A model generated the notes under the pieces. The model saw nothing but the letters and a program-made list of their open reading frames with translations, made no database searches and was not told the DNA's origin. Shown one piece after another: positions 49,547-57,086 of a stretch of 64,000 nt of DNA. The position numbers and the translations under genes were made by a program. The stretch comes from Hyphomicrobium denitrificans ATCC 51888 (GTDB lineage Bacteria; Pseudomonadota; Alphaproteobacteria; Rhizobiales; Hyphomicrobiaceae). The stretch lies in assembly GCF_000143145.1 (NCBI RefSeq), contig NC_014313.1, positions 1,178,001 through 1,242,000 on the forward strand, in the 5' to 3' direction. How positions within the stretch are numbered: the first letter of the stretch is position 1; each line of letters opens with the position of its first letter.

Positions 49547-49882
49547 ATGAGCCTAGATCCTATCTTGGCCGAGTGCGAGCTCGAGCCGTCTATTGCCGAG
49601 ATTGTTAGCGCCGAACGCGCTGCCATATCTTCGTTAGAAAAGCTGCGGCGCGGCCCGGTGTTGATCGATAGCGGCAACTCGCGCTCGATCTGGCTGCGGA
49701 CTGCGGTCGAGCCGCCGCTCGATCTCGATATCGAACTGCTGCTCGGCCGCCGTTGGGGCGTCGAGGTCGTTTATCTCGGCTGGGCCTCGCGCCGTTTTCT
49801 TAACGGTGCGCTTACATTCTGGGTTTGGCACAACGGTCGCTCTCGTCTCGTCCGGCCGAAGGGATGGAGGGCCTCGGCGTGA
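49547..49882 (+). CDS. Hypothetical phage protein
   Basis: 111 residues, no recognised domain. Helical start (LEPSIAEIVSAERAAISSLE), then a beta-like half (LLGRRWGVEVVYLGWASRRF, TFWVWHNGRSRLV). Nine bases after the GapR-like gene, and its stop shares a base with the next start (TGATG), so it is in the same coupled series. Confidence 0.65.
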   Translation: MSLDPILAECELEPSIAEIVSAERAAISSLEKLRRGPVLIDSGNSRSIWLRTAVEPPLDLDIELLLGRRWGVEVVYLGWASRRFLNGALTFWVWHNGRSRLVRPKGWRASA

Positions 49883-51036
49883 TGCTTTCGCCGCCATTTC
49901 CAGAACGGACGGGCGATGTTATCCGTCATCGCGAGTGGATCAGGCAGCTGCAGGCGCCGATGCCTGAGCGCGTCGGAGACGCAATTCGCGAGCGCAGACG
50001 AGTTCGCCGCGAAAGATTGCTCGCAAAGATTGCCGAAAGGGCAATTACTCTCGGTGTTCTTCGGCTGCGCCAGGTCAAGGGCCACGAATGGCGAGACTCG
50101 CGAATCCCGCCGCCGCGCAAACCTGCGCCGATCGAGGCGATTTCTGCTCCGGCGAAAAAGGAACCTCTCGAGGCCGAGCGCATGCCGATCGGCGCGCATC
50201 CTATCAAGAGCCTCGCAGAGGGCGCGATCGGCTTGCTCGCGCTTCCTACGCGCGATGTGCGTGGTTTTTGGCGTTGGCAAGCCTCAAGGGGATCGAAAAA
50301 TAAGCGCGTGTTTTACGAGCTAGCCGGCGGCAAGGAAATTCCGATTCCCTACCATGATCGTCCTAAATACTTTTTCCCTGCGCGCCCCCTCATTGCTGAA
50401 CCTGTGAAATTCGAACGTCCGCTCGCAATCGACGCCAGGCCGCCGGCGCAGGAAATGCCGGACGAGCTCATGCCGGCGAGTTCGGGAGAGTTGACAGAGG
50501 ACGAGGTCAGAAACCGGCTTTATTGGGCGATCAAGACGCTGCAGGCGTTGCGCGATCCCGAATGGAAATTCCTGACCGCCGGCAATCGCGTCAACTGGCC
50601 GACGACAGTCGCCGAATATGCCGACCTCGTCGCGCGTGATGAAAATCACGACAATAAAGATTCAGCGTTGCGTAAGTCCAAGTTCGAGCCGTCGCGCGCG
50701 CATCTGCGCGACATGGACGAGCCGCTCGAATGGTTTCTGGTTCTGAACCTGAAACCAGCAGAGCGCATGGCGCTCATTCGCAAGGGGAAGCTGCCGCTAT
50801 CACCTGAGCAGTGGCTCGTTTGGTGGCGGGCTCGCGACATTTCTTATTCGACCGTAGCAAAGCACATTGGGGGCAATAATGAAGCCGCACGACGCGGGAC
50901 AGACGCCGTCTTTAAACGGCTCACGGCAATTGCAAACGAGCCCGCAAGGGTTGAAGCCCGGCGGGTTCGTGCCACCGCCATCGATCCTCGAGCTCAAGCC
51001 GAAGGGAAATCAGAAATATTTGAAATCTGCGCGTGA
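49882..51036 (+). CDS. Phage regulatory/replication-associated protein
   Basis: 384 residues from ATG 49882, which is coupled to the preceding stop. The middle part is basic; the C-terminal half has YWAIKTLQALRDPEWKFLTA followed by NRVNWPTTVAEYADL, a motif shared with small phage proteins of the DUF6362 kind, and then WLVWWRARDISYSTVAKHI, an HTH-like segment. A DNA-related role is likely but undefined. The last ~50 codons overlap the next frame. Confidence 0.7.
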   Translation: MLSPPFPERTGDVIRHREWIRQLQAPMPERVGDAIRERRRVRRERLLAKIAERAITLGVLRLRQVKGHEWRDSRIPPPRKPAPIEAISAPAKKEPLEAERMPIGAHPIKSLAEGAIGLLALPTRDVRGFWRWQASRGSKNKRVFYELAGGKEIPIPYHDRPKYFFPARPLIAEPVKFERPLAIDARPPAQEMPDELMPASSGELTEDEVRNRLYWAIKTLQALRDPEWKFLTAGNRVNWPTTVAEYADLVARDENHDNKDSALRKSKFEPSRAHLRDMDEPLEWFLVLNLKPAERMALIRKGKLPLSPEQWLVWWRARDISYSTVAKHIGGNNEAARRGTDAVFKRLTAIANEPARVEARRVRATAIDPRAQAEGKSEIFEICA

Positions 51037-51412
51037 GGATCTCGAGGAAAGGCGCGACCTAACAGCGATTGTCGCGATCGGGCTCTGGCCGTCTGGACCC
51101 TGGCAGCTGTCGCTCACCGGAACGCAGCCGAACAAGGTTGCCAACGATGCAAGCAAGTGGGCCGGCCTCATGGCGATGACGCCGAGGCTCGGCGCGCTGA
51201 TCTTTGTCGAGGGTCGCGGGAAGGCTGAGCGGATCCGTCAGGCGGTCCTCGGCGATCAGCGAACGATCATCCTGGGAACTGCAGACGACGTGCAGGCGGC
51301 GCTCGAGGTCGCAGCAAAGCAGGAAAGCGTCACGTACTGGGATTGGCCGGCGCACGTCGAGCGTTTGGAAGGCCTCGCCGAGATCAAAGAGAAAGAGGAC
51401 ATGCGCCGATGA
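50879..51412 (+). CDS. Hypothetical phage protein overlapping its neighbour
   Basis: 177 residues if ATG 50879 is used (GGGGG upstream), giving a 158-base overlap with the preceding gene. A TTG at 51020 would give a shorter 130-residue form with almost no overlap. The part after 51020 (LTAIVAIGLWPSGPWQLSLT, MTPRLGALIFVEGRGKAERI) looks like the real domain; the upstream part is Pro/Gly-rich. Function unknown. Confidence 0.6.
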   Translation: MKPHDAGQTPSLNGSRQLQTSPQGLKPGGFVPPPSILELKPKGNQKYLKSAREDLEERRDLTAIVAIGLWPSGPWQLSLTGTQPNKVANDASKWAGLMAMTPRLGALIFVEGRGKAERIRQAVLGDQRTIILGTADDVQAALEVAAKQESVTYWDWPAHVERLEGLAEIKEKEDMRR

Positions 51413-51948
51413 GCTTTCACGGGGCCAACGACGACCAGCCGCTTTATCGGCCGCTGCGTTTCCGAGTCCTCTCGCAAGAGGAAAAGCTTGCGTTCAACAA
51501 CATGGCTCCCGGTGCCATTTGGCTAGCCGGTCCTCTGCGCGGCGCGATCCCGCGCGGATGGGGCGATAACCGCGGAGGTTGGCCGATCAAAATCAGCTGC
51601 ACTGCGTACTGGGGCATGCGTAAGGACGAAAAGCTCGAGGGCCGCGACGCGCTACCCTGGGATGACATGGATTTTATCGGCCGCTGGTGGTTCGACAGTT
51701 ACGACATGGCCGACCGCGTCCGCTGCGATCTGCTTAACGAACTCATGCGCCGGGAAATCTACGAGGACGCCAAAGGCGCATGGCTGTCGTTTGATCCAGA
51801 TTTCGGCCTCGATCTGATCGACGCGGAGATCCGGAGAATTTCGATCTCGAAAAAGTATGAAGTGCTTACCGATCGAGAGTTGCTGCGCAGTCTCACTTGG
51901 CAGTTGGAGCTTGCCCGCAAGGTATCTGAAACAATGGGTTTGACATGA
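51409..51948 (+). CDS. Hypothetical phage protein
   Basis: 179 residues, Trp-rich (WPIKISCTAYWGMRKDEKLE, MDFIGRWWFDSYDMADRVRC) with a helical C-terminus. No family recognised. Coupled by 4-base overlaps with both neighbours; lies directly before the Dam-type methylase. Confidence 0.66.
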   Translation: MSFHGANDDQPLYRPLRFRVLSQEEKLAFNNMAPGAIWLAGPLRGAIPRGWGDNRGGWPIKISCTAYWGMRKDEKLEGRDALPWDDMDFIGRWWFDSYDMADRVRCDLLNELMRREIYEDAKGAWLSFDPDFGLDLIDAEIRRISISKKYEVLTDRELLRSLTWQLELARKVSETMGLT

Positions 51949-52826
51949 GCGAACGCGGACCATCGCGGCCTGTACTCAGGTATCACGGCGGGAAGTGGCG
52001 GCTCGCGCCCTGGATTATTTCGCATTTCCCGCCTCATAGGATCTACGTCGAACCATATGGCGGTGCGGCCTCTGTTCTTTTGCGGAAGCCTCGAGCCTAT
52101 TGCGAGATATACAACGATCTCGACGACGAAATTGTCTCGTTGTTTCGTCTCTTGCGTGACCCGGCGAAAGCTGAGCGGCTGCGCGACCTGGTTGCGATGA
52201 CGCCTTACGCCAGGGCCGAGTTTGAAGAAGCATACGGCGAAACGGCGGACGAGTTCGAGCGCAGCCGCAGAACGCTCGTCCGATCATGGATGGGGCACGG
52301 ATCGTCCGGCCTCCGCGGGCATAAAACCGGTTTCCGCCTCGGGTCTAAGCGAGAGCATACAACGTCGTCTATTGATTGGGCGAACTGGCCGAAAGCGCTT
52401 CCGGCAATTGTCGATCGTCTGCAAGGCGTAATGATCGAGAAGCGACCGGCGCTCTCGCTGCTCGAGCGGCACGACGAGCCTGACACACTGTTTTACGTCG
52501 ACCCGCCATATGTCTTTTCAACCCGTTCTCAGAAGCGCCTCGGGGGCGATCTATATCACGGCTATCGCCATGAGATGAGCGATGACGATCACGGCCAGCT
52601 TTTGGATTGCTTGAGCTCGCGTGTCGGTATGGTCGTTCTGTCCGGTTACCGAAGCAAAATTTATGACGATGCGCTGGGTCGTTGGCATCGCATCGATTTG
52701 CAAGCGCGCGCCGATCGTGGGGAAAAGCGAACCGAGAGCCTCTGGATGAATGAGGCTGCAGTCGAACGTGGTGCGGTTCGTCAGCCGTCAATGGTCGCAA
52801 TGATGCAGGCCGAGGTTGGTGCTTAG
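51945..52826 (+). CDS. Dam-type (D12 class) adenine DNA methylase
   Basis: 293 residues. Typical D12 motifs: LRYHGGKWRLAPWI at the N-terminus, SAM motif YVEPYGGAASVLL, and catalytic DTLFYVDPPYVFST (DPPY). Transfers a methyl group from SAM to N6 of adenine in DNA. Second methyltransferase of this prophage. No restriction partner is adjacent, so it is an orphan; likely roles are escape from host restriction or timing of phage expression. Recognition sequence cannot be read from the gene. Confidence 0.9.
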   Translation: MSERGPSRPVLRYHGGKWRLAPWIISHFPPHRIYVEPYGGAASVLLRKPRAYCEIYNDLDDEIVSLFRLLRDPAKAERLRDLVAMTPYARAEFEEAYGETADEFERSRRTLVRSWMGHGSSGLRGHKTGFRLGSKREHTTSSIDWANWPKALPAIVDRLQGVMIEKRPALSLLERHDEPDTLFYVDPPYVFSTRSQKRLGGDLYHGYRHEMSDDDHGQLLDCLSSRVGMVVLSGYRSKIYDDALGRWHRIDLQARADRGEKRTESLWMNEAAVERGAVRQPSMVAMMQAEVGA

Positions 52827-52850
52827 AGTTTAACAACGGGGGACTTAGCA

Positions 52851-53255
52851 ATGCCGAGAACAGTACCTGAGAAAATGGATTCCGCAGAACGTTCTGCATA
52901 CCTCGGAATTAGCGCTGCCATGGGGCTAGCGCACACGACGGCAGAAAATGCCGGATGGTACCGGAATCCTGAAACGGGCGAGCCGGTAAAGCGGAATTTC
53001 GGTGAAGTCGTTGCGCTGATGCACTCGGAGCTTTCGGAAGCGCTCGAGGCCGATCGCAAAAATCTGATGGACGACAAGCTGCCTCACCGCAGCGGGATCG
53101 AGGTCGAATTCGCTGACTGCATTATCCGAATTTTCGACACCGCGCAGGCGCTCGGCTTGGACCTTCCCGGCGCGATCATTGAAAAGAACCGCTTCAACCA
53201 ACAGCGCGCCGATCACAAGCTCGAGGCCCGCGCCGCCGGCGGCAAGAGGTATTGA
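52851..53255 (+). CDS. MazG-like nucleotide pyrophosphohydrolase
   Basis: 134 residues. The helix FGEVVALMHSELSEALEADR and the later EVEFADCIIRIFDTAQALGL give the ExxE ... D pattern of the all-alpha NTP pyrophosphatase (MazG/dUTPase-like) superfamily. Such phage enzymes clean the nucleotide pool or counter ppGpp-linked responses. The metal-binding acidic residues appear intact. Starts 24 bases after the methylase. Confidence 0.75.
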   Translation: MPRTVPEKMDSAERSAYLGISAAMGLAHTTAENAGWYRNPETGEPVKRNFGEVVALMHSELSEALEADRKNLMDDKLPHRSGIEVEFADCIIRIFDTAQALGLDLPGAIIEKNRFNQQRADHKLEARAAGGKRY

Positions 53256-53258
53256 GCG

Positions 53259-53405
53259 ATGAAGCACTGGCGGCGCTTCCTTGATTGGCTCGGCTGGAAA
53301 TTCAATTCGGCGGCTCACTGGTGTTTCGAGCATTCCGACGAAACGCCGAAATGGATCGTTGAAGCCAGCCGGCCGCCGGAACGGTACGAAAACGGGGAAT
53401 TCTGA
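53259..53405 (+). CDS. 48-residue Trp-rich hypothetical protein
   Basis: Starts three bases after the MazG-like stop and shares a base with the next start (TGATG). The product is rich in aromatic residues (WRRFLDWLGWKFN, HWCFEH). Too short for domain recognition; supported by tight coupling and by lack of any other frame in this gap. Confidence 0.55.
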   Translation: MKHWRRFLDWLGWKFNSAAHWCFEHSDETPKWIVEASRPPERYENGEF

Positions 53406-53725
53406 TGATGGGGGTTCAAATGTCATTCGCGGTTCAAGTCTTCATCGCTGCAGTAATCCTGTATGCGGCGGCTCTCGCTATGTTAGTTGCGGCCCGAATT
53501 GAGCGTCGCGCTGCGCTTTACGATCGACAGCAAGCGGCCGAGGATTTTGCGACCGTGCAAAAGGCGCTGGTGCTCTTTAATTGCGGGGCAAAAGAGGAAG
53601 CAATGTCGACAATCACTCGTCTCGGAGTACGACCGGATGGGTTGAGAGCGGGTACGACCGCGAGGGACTTCATCGCGTCGAAATCGAGAATCCCGCCGCC
53701 CAACATCAGCCGCCGATTACTGTGA
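53405..53725 (+). CDS. Single-span membrane protein, hypothetical
   Basis: 106 residues with one N-terminal membrane helix (VQVFIAAVILYAAALAMLVA) then an amphipathic cytoplasmic part (LYDRQQAAEDFATVQKALVL). ATG 53405 is coupled to the previous stop; starts at 53408 or 53420 are possible. Function unknown. Confidence 0.62.
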   Translation: MMGVQMSFAVQVFIAAVILYAAALAMLVAARIERRAALYDRQQAAEDFATVQKALVLFNCGAKEEAMSTITRLGVRPDGLRAGTTARDFIASKSRIPPPNISRRLL

Positions 53726-53732
53726 GGCCGCC

Positions 53733-53948
53733 ATGCAGAGAATTGCGGTCACAGAGGCAGAGATCGAGCGCCATCGATCGAGAGAGACGGACGCTGCAGA
53801 GACGGCCTGCAGGCATCTAAACGACCAGGTCGCCGATTGGTATTGGCTGCCGGCGGATCCGGCAACGCTGGTCCCGTCAATGTTCTGTTGTCGGAGTTGC
53901 ATCGAAGCGTGTTTGAGCGAAGGCGCCAAACCGAGGGAGCACGCCTAA
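53733..53948 (+). CDS. Small Cys-rich hypothetical protein
   Basis: 71 residues: helical start (VTEAEIERHRSRETDAAETA) and a C-terminal FCCRSCIEAC motif that could bind zinc. Seven bases after the previous stop. No known family. Confidence 0.58.
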   Translation: MQRIAVTEAEIERHRSRETDAAETACRHLNDQVADWYWLPADPATLVPSMFCCRSCIEACLSEGAKPREHA

Positions 53949-54025
53949 GTCGGGATATTGCTCGGCTTGGCAGGTTTATCTAAAACGAGATATGGGTATG
54001 GTGAGCAAATTGGGGGTGGTTTGGA

Positions 54026-54298
54026 ATGGAAGTCAGCATTCGAATTGAAAAGCCCGACACGTCGCCCTGGCCGCAATGGGATGACGCACAACACGAAAAC
54101 GATATGGAATTCGGTGACATGGTGTTTGAATTGCCTCACCACACGGCACCGTCTAATGAGGACCTTGTCCGACCGTCATCGTTTGACAAATGGGAAGCTG
54201 CAATAATCGAGCGTCGATGGCCTAACGAGCAGCGGTATCTCGAATTGCTTCGTATTCTCGCAACCGAGCCCGCTTATTGGATCAACGTTATTCACTGA
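54026..54298 (+). CDS. Hypothetical phage protein
   Basis: 90 residues, acidic, with conserved-looking WPQWDDAQHENDMEFGD and a helical C-terminus (EQRYLELLRILATEPAYW). GGGGGTGG precedes the ATG. It lies 77 bases after the previous gene. Function unknown. Confidence 0.6.
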   Translation: MEVSIRIEKPDTSPWPQWDDAQHENDMEFGDMVFELPHHTAPSNEDLVRPSSFDKWEAAIIERRWPNEQRYLELLRILATEPAYWINVIH

Positions 54299-54306
54299 TA
54301 ACGCGC

Positions 54307-54723
54307 ATGGATGAGAAGCGCCTAACCCTCCGCGAGATGGTAGATGCTGACATTCGCGTCCGCTTGCACTGCTCTGATTGCTATCGGGACCGAACCGTGC
54401 CGCTGGTGACGTTGGTCTCCGATCGTGACATCGCGGCAAATCTATCATCCCGGCAAATGGAGCGGCGCATAAGATGCAGCCGCTGCAACGGCACGCACGT
54501 AATTATGATGGCGCCATCGCATCACGTCGGACCGCTAAAAGACGAGCGTGCCCTGCGGCTGGAAACCAACGTGAAGGGCGTGCGGTGTCCCGAGTGCAGA
54601 TCGCAGGCTGTGAGCCGGTCAGGCCCATTAAAGCGGGACATGCAGAAGCGTCCGAGAACCATTCATGGCATGGTCTATCAGTATGAGTGCGAGGATTGCT
54701 GGAATTGGTGGTCGGCGAACTGA
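54307..54723 (+). CDS. Double zinc-ribbon phage protein
   Basis: 138 residues. Two CxxC pairs in the first half (LHCSDCYRDR and IRCSRCNGTH) and two in the second (VRCPECRSQA and YECEDCWNWW) make two zinc ribbons, like small transcription or nucleic-acid-binding proteins. Last gene of the rightward operon before the convergent hairpin. ATG 54307 chosen over upstream in-frame sequence because that part overlaps the previous gene. Confidence 0.7.
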   Translation: MDEKRLTLREMVDADIRVRLHCSDCYRDRTVPLVTLVSDRDIAANLSSRQMERRIRCSRCNGTHVIMMAPSHHVGPLKDERALRLETNVKGVRCPECRSQAVSRSGPLKRDMQKRPRTIHGMVYQYECEDCWNWWSAN

Positions 54724-54795
54724 CGGCGCGCTGCCACGCTTTAGTTTTTCGCCGGAATCGACGTCATGCTTTATGGGCTGCACCCTTAAAGCGAA

Positions 54796-54822
54796 AGCCC
54801 CGGCGCTGGGTGCGCCGGGGCT
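54796..54822. terminator. Bidirectional terminator between convergent phage operons
   Basis: Perfect 11-bp stem AGCCCCGGCGC / GCGCCGGGGCT with a 5-base loop, located 73 bases after the rightward operon's last stop and 37 bases beyond the leftward cassette's last stop. Flanking AAA on one side and GATTT on the other permit use in both directions. Confidence 0.78.
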
Positions 54823-54838
54823 GATTTACACTAGGTGG

Positions 54839-54861
54839 AATTGGGGAAATTCTCCCCAATT
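54839..54861. repeat. Palindrome at the 3' end of the membrane-HTH gene
   Basis: AATTGGGGA and TCCCCAATT arms around AATTC, overlapping the stop codon of the leftward gene. The same arms recur in a longer perfect palindrome at 56224-56254, about 1.4 kb away, upstream of the same gene. Confidence 0.8.
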
Positions 54862-56128
54862 AGCCGCCGGCCACAGCCTTGCATCGTCCGACGGACATGC
54901 GCGGCGGGATCAGGCCGGACCGTTCCCACTCGCCGAGCCATTCGGACATTGTCGAAGGGGCGACGTCGTATCGATCGGCGAGTTCAACCTGCGCGCCGAA
55001 CCGTTCGCCCGCCGCGATCCGCCCCTGCAGGTCGACGAGCGCGGCCTCTTTTGCCGCTGTGCGCGCACGGTTGCCGGGCTTCGGACCATTCGGCGAACCG
55101 TTCGGCGAACTGTTCGGCGGGGGAAATGCCAGGATTTCCGCCGACGGACCGTTCGGGCCGAGCAACGCCGCCTTGGCTTCGGCGAACCGTTCGGGGCCAT
55201 CGAGCGCCACGAAATCGGACTGTTCGGCAGCGACAGACGGTTCGGACTTCACTTTTTCGACCTTCGGGAAGGTCGACTTTCGGAAGTTGTTACCGCGACC
55301 CCGCTTCGCACTGGCATAGACAGCCCAGGCGAGGGGAGACGAGATCTCGAGGCCGAGGCCGATCATCAGGTTTGTGAAGGCCTGAATGCTGTCGATCCCG
55401 TGCAGTTTTGTGAAAAGCGACAGCAGCCAAGCGATCGTTGACGCCTGGGCATCGGCAGACGCTGGCTTGCCCTCCGACATAACGGTTTCTGCAGCGTCAC
55501 GCTTGGCCGTCAGCACCTCGATCTCGCCGGCGGTAGCAGCGACGGCCTTTGCTTCGATCCAGGGCTGGCACGCCTCGCGATTGGCGGCAACCTGGCGCGG
55601 TCCGTTGCTCTTAGGCGCGAGCTCGGTGCAGCCGCCGGTCCGCCTGGAGATCGACAGATCGACTTTGCTCAGCAGATCCGCAGCCTTTGCCTCGGCCTGA
55701 GATCTCGAGAGCTTGACGGATCCGAGCTCGGCGAGGCGCTTGTCGGCAGAATCACGCGTCCGCCTGGCGCTCTCATACCGCTCGATTGCTGCCGCTTTCG
55801 GATCCGAGGCCGCTTGCTTGCCGCTGGAGGCGGCGCCGATCGCCGCCAGGCACGAAATGCACAAGGCGATAAGCGAGAGGATCCCGGCAGCCATGCGGCC
55901 GTATTCACCGCGGGCCGACCAGGCGTAAGACATGGCGCCGTCTTTCACGACCGCGAAACCGAGAAAGCCGACGCAGAGGCCGAAACCGGCCTCGCGATAG
56001 CCGTAGGATCCGTTGAAGTAGAGCACCGTGCCGGAAAGCAGCGCGGCGCCGAGGCCGATAATATTTACGTGGTTAGAGCCGTGCGCTGGGCTTGCCTCGC
56101 CATCGCTCCGAGGTTTAGTTCTAAACAT
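54860..56128 (-). CDS. Multi-pass membrane protein with coiled coil and C-terminal HTH
   Basis: 422 residues. Membrane spans: NIIGLGAALLSGTVLYF, AGFGLCVGFLGFAVV and GILSLIALCISCLAAIGAAS near the N-terminus; a ~140-residue Ala/Glu/Lys helical region containing two cysteines (GGCTEL, REACQPW); then IQAFTNLMIGLGLEISSPLA. The cytoplasmic tail has a Pro/Asn/Gly repeat (12-bp tandem repeats at 55086-55121) and ends with an HTH-like QVELADRYDVAPSTMSEWLG. The layout suggests a membrane-bound sensor-regulator, which I infer; no family known. ATG 56128 chosen (AAGGA upstream). Largest gene of a leftward cassette. Confidence 0.75.
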   Translation of the reverse strand: MFRTKPRSDGEASPAHGSNHVNIIGLGAALLSGTVLYFNGSYGYREAGFGLCVGFLGFAVVKDGAMSYAWSARGEYGRMAAGILSLIALCISCLAAIGAASSGKQAASDPKAAAIERYESARRTRDSADKRLAELGSVKLSRSQAEAKAADLLSKVDLSISRRTGGCTELAPKSNGPRQVAANREACQPWIEAKAVAATAGEIEVLTAKRDAAETVMSEGKPASADAQASTIAWLLSLFTKLHGIDSIQAFTNLMIGLGLEISSPLAWAVYASAKRGRGNNFRKSTFPKVEKVKSEPSVAAEQSDFVALDGPERFAEAKAALLGPNGPSAEILAFPPPNSSPNGSPNGPKPGNRARTAAKEAALVDLQGRIAAGERFGAQVELADRYDVAPSTMSEWLGEWERSGLIPPRMSVGRCKAVAGG

Positions 56129-56223
56129 GGGTTTCAATCCTTCTAGGTAAGGTTTGAGATCAAGAGCCTCGCCGCGGTGGCTGCCGTTGCGGGGCTCGCT
56201 CGTTTCCTGCATGGCGCAGGGTG

Positions 56224-56254
56224 CGGGAATTGGGGAAAATTTCCCCAATTCCCG
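56224..56254. repeat. 31-bp perfect palindrome upstream of the membrane-HTH gene
   Basis: CGGGAATTGGGGAAA (56224-56238), central A, TTTCCCCAATTCCCG (56240-56254): every base pairs. It lies 96 bases before the start of the leftward 422-residue gene and 10 bases beyond the stop of the 85-residue gene. Shares AATTGGGGAAA/TTCCCCAATT with the palindrome at 54839-54861. It could be an operator or, as RNA, a terminator hairpin. Confidence 0.82.
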
Positions 56255-56263
56255 AACGCCGCG

Positions 56264-56521
56264 TCATGCTGCGATGGATGCGAAATAGTTCGGCATATGC
56301 CGGCGATCACGGATAACGACAAATTCGAAGTCGGCGCCGTTGTCCCATTTGCGGGCAGCCTGCCGGCAGATCTCGGCGGCTTTCTTCGCGCCGGCCTTGG
56401 ACGCATAGAGCGCTGCACGATGAGCGCCGAGCATGAACACCGGCTGAGCGTCTGCCGGATCGAAATGCAGCAGCCAATCCCGTTTGAAGCGGCCGAAGCG
56501 ACGTTCGATCATGTAGGACAT
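56264..56521 (-). CDS. Small hypothetical protein of the leftward cassette
   Basis: 85 residues with a very good ribosome site (AAGGGGG) before ATG 56521. Contains RFGRFKRDWLLHFD, a helix AALYASKAGAKKAAEICRQA and an FEFVVIRDRR strand. No family recognised. Second gene of the leftward cassette. Confidence 0.66.
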   Translation of the reverse strand: MSYMIERRFGRFKRDWLLHFDPADAQPVFMLGAHRAALYASKAGAKKAAEICRQAARKWDNGADFEFVVIRDRRHMPNYFASIAA

Positions 56522-56531
56522 GGTTTCCCCC

Positions 56532-56747
56532 TTACTGAGCGCGAAGAACGGGCGACATGGAATAGGAGCCGTGCGGCTCGATGCACTCGACGCCGTCGGA
56601 AACGCGGACCTTGCGGCGCGTTACCTTGCCGCTCGAGTTGCGGATCGAGACGAACGCGGCCGAGCGGCCAACGACCGTGAAGGAAAAAACGCAGTCATAG
56701 TCGCAGATCGAGCGGCAGCTGTAGGTTTTTCCGATTTCGAATTTCAT
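56532..56747 (-). CDS. Small SH3-like hypothetical protein of the leftward cassette
   Basis: 71 residues, all-beta looking: FEIGKTYSCRSICDYDCVF, FTVVGRSAAFVSI and GKVTRRKVRVSDGVECIEP. Such compact beta proteins with a C-terminal SYSMSPVLRA appear in many phages without a known role. ATG 56747 is used; the upstream TTG at 56765 is less likely. First gene after the leftward promoter at 56792-56820. Confidence 0.66.
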   Translation of the reverse strand: MKFEIGKTYSCRSICDYDCVFSFTVVGRSAAFVSIRNSSGKVTRRKVRVSDGVECIEPHGSYSMSPVLRAQ

Positions 56748-56791
56748 AACATGAGCTCCAAGCAAGGGGTTTTCAGCTGGTCGGTTCTGTT

Positions 56792-56856
56792 ACGTTATTA
56801 AAATAACCTGGCATAGTCAAGCCCCTTGACCAAGTTTTTCAAATATAATAACCTAA
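56792..56856. promoter_or_regulatory. Divergent promoters with AATAACCT repeats
   Basis: Leftward: TTGACT (56820-56815), 17-bp spacer, TAACGT (56797-56792). Rightward: TTGACC (56826-56831), 17-bp spacer, TAACCT (56849-56854). The 14-bp palindrome GTTATTAAAATAAC (56794-56807) covers the leftward -10, and AATAACCT occurs in both promoters (56802-56809 and 56847-56854). This points to one regulator, plausibly the ribbon-helix-helix protein encoded next to it. Confidence 0.68.
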
Positions 56857-56879
56857 CCCCCTAAACCGGAGTAAACGTG

Positions 56880-57086
56880 ATGGATGCACTCGCCATGGCT
56901 GAACCGCCTAAGAATCTTGGGGGAAGGCCACGCACTGGCCGTAAAACGGTCTTTCAGGCGGCGTTTGATGATAAGGACGCCGAGGCGATTACAAAGCTCG
57001 CCGAGCGAGAGGGGAAGGGCATCAGCGCCACGCTTCGCGACCTGGCTCTCGCGGGCCTGGCGCTGCAGAAAGGTAAGCGGAAATGA
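56880..57086 (+). CDS. Ribbon-helix-helix regulator
   Basis: 68 residues from ATG 56880 (GGAG upstream; an in-frame GTG directly precedes it). After a basic arm (LGGRPRTGRKTVFQAAFDD) comes AEAITKLAEREGKGISATLR and LALAGLALQ, the beta-strand/two-helix pattern of Arc/MetJ-type proteins. It is the first gene of the rightward small-gene run and diverges from the membrane-HTH cassette, so it is the obvious candidate for control of both promoters. Confidence 0.75.
   Translation: MDALAMAEPPKNLGGRPRTGRKTVFQAAFDDKDAEAITKLAEREGKGISATLRDLALAGLALQKGKRK

Noticed and set aside
55086..55121. 12-bp tandem repeats containing TTCGGCG as possible regulatory iterons
   Set aside because: They encode a short Pro-Asn-Gly repeat in the membrane protein's tail and similar TTCGGCGAACCG strings occur elsewhere as ordinary codon usage.
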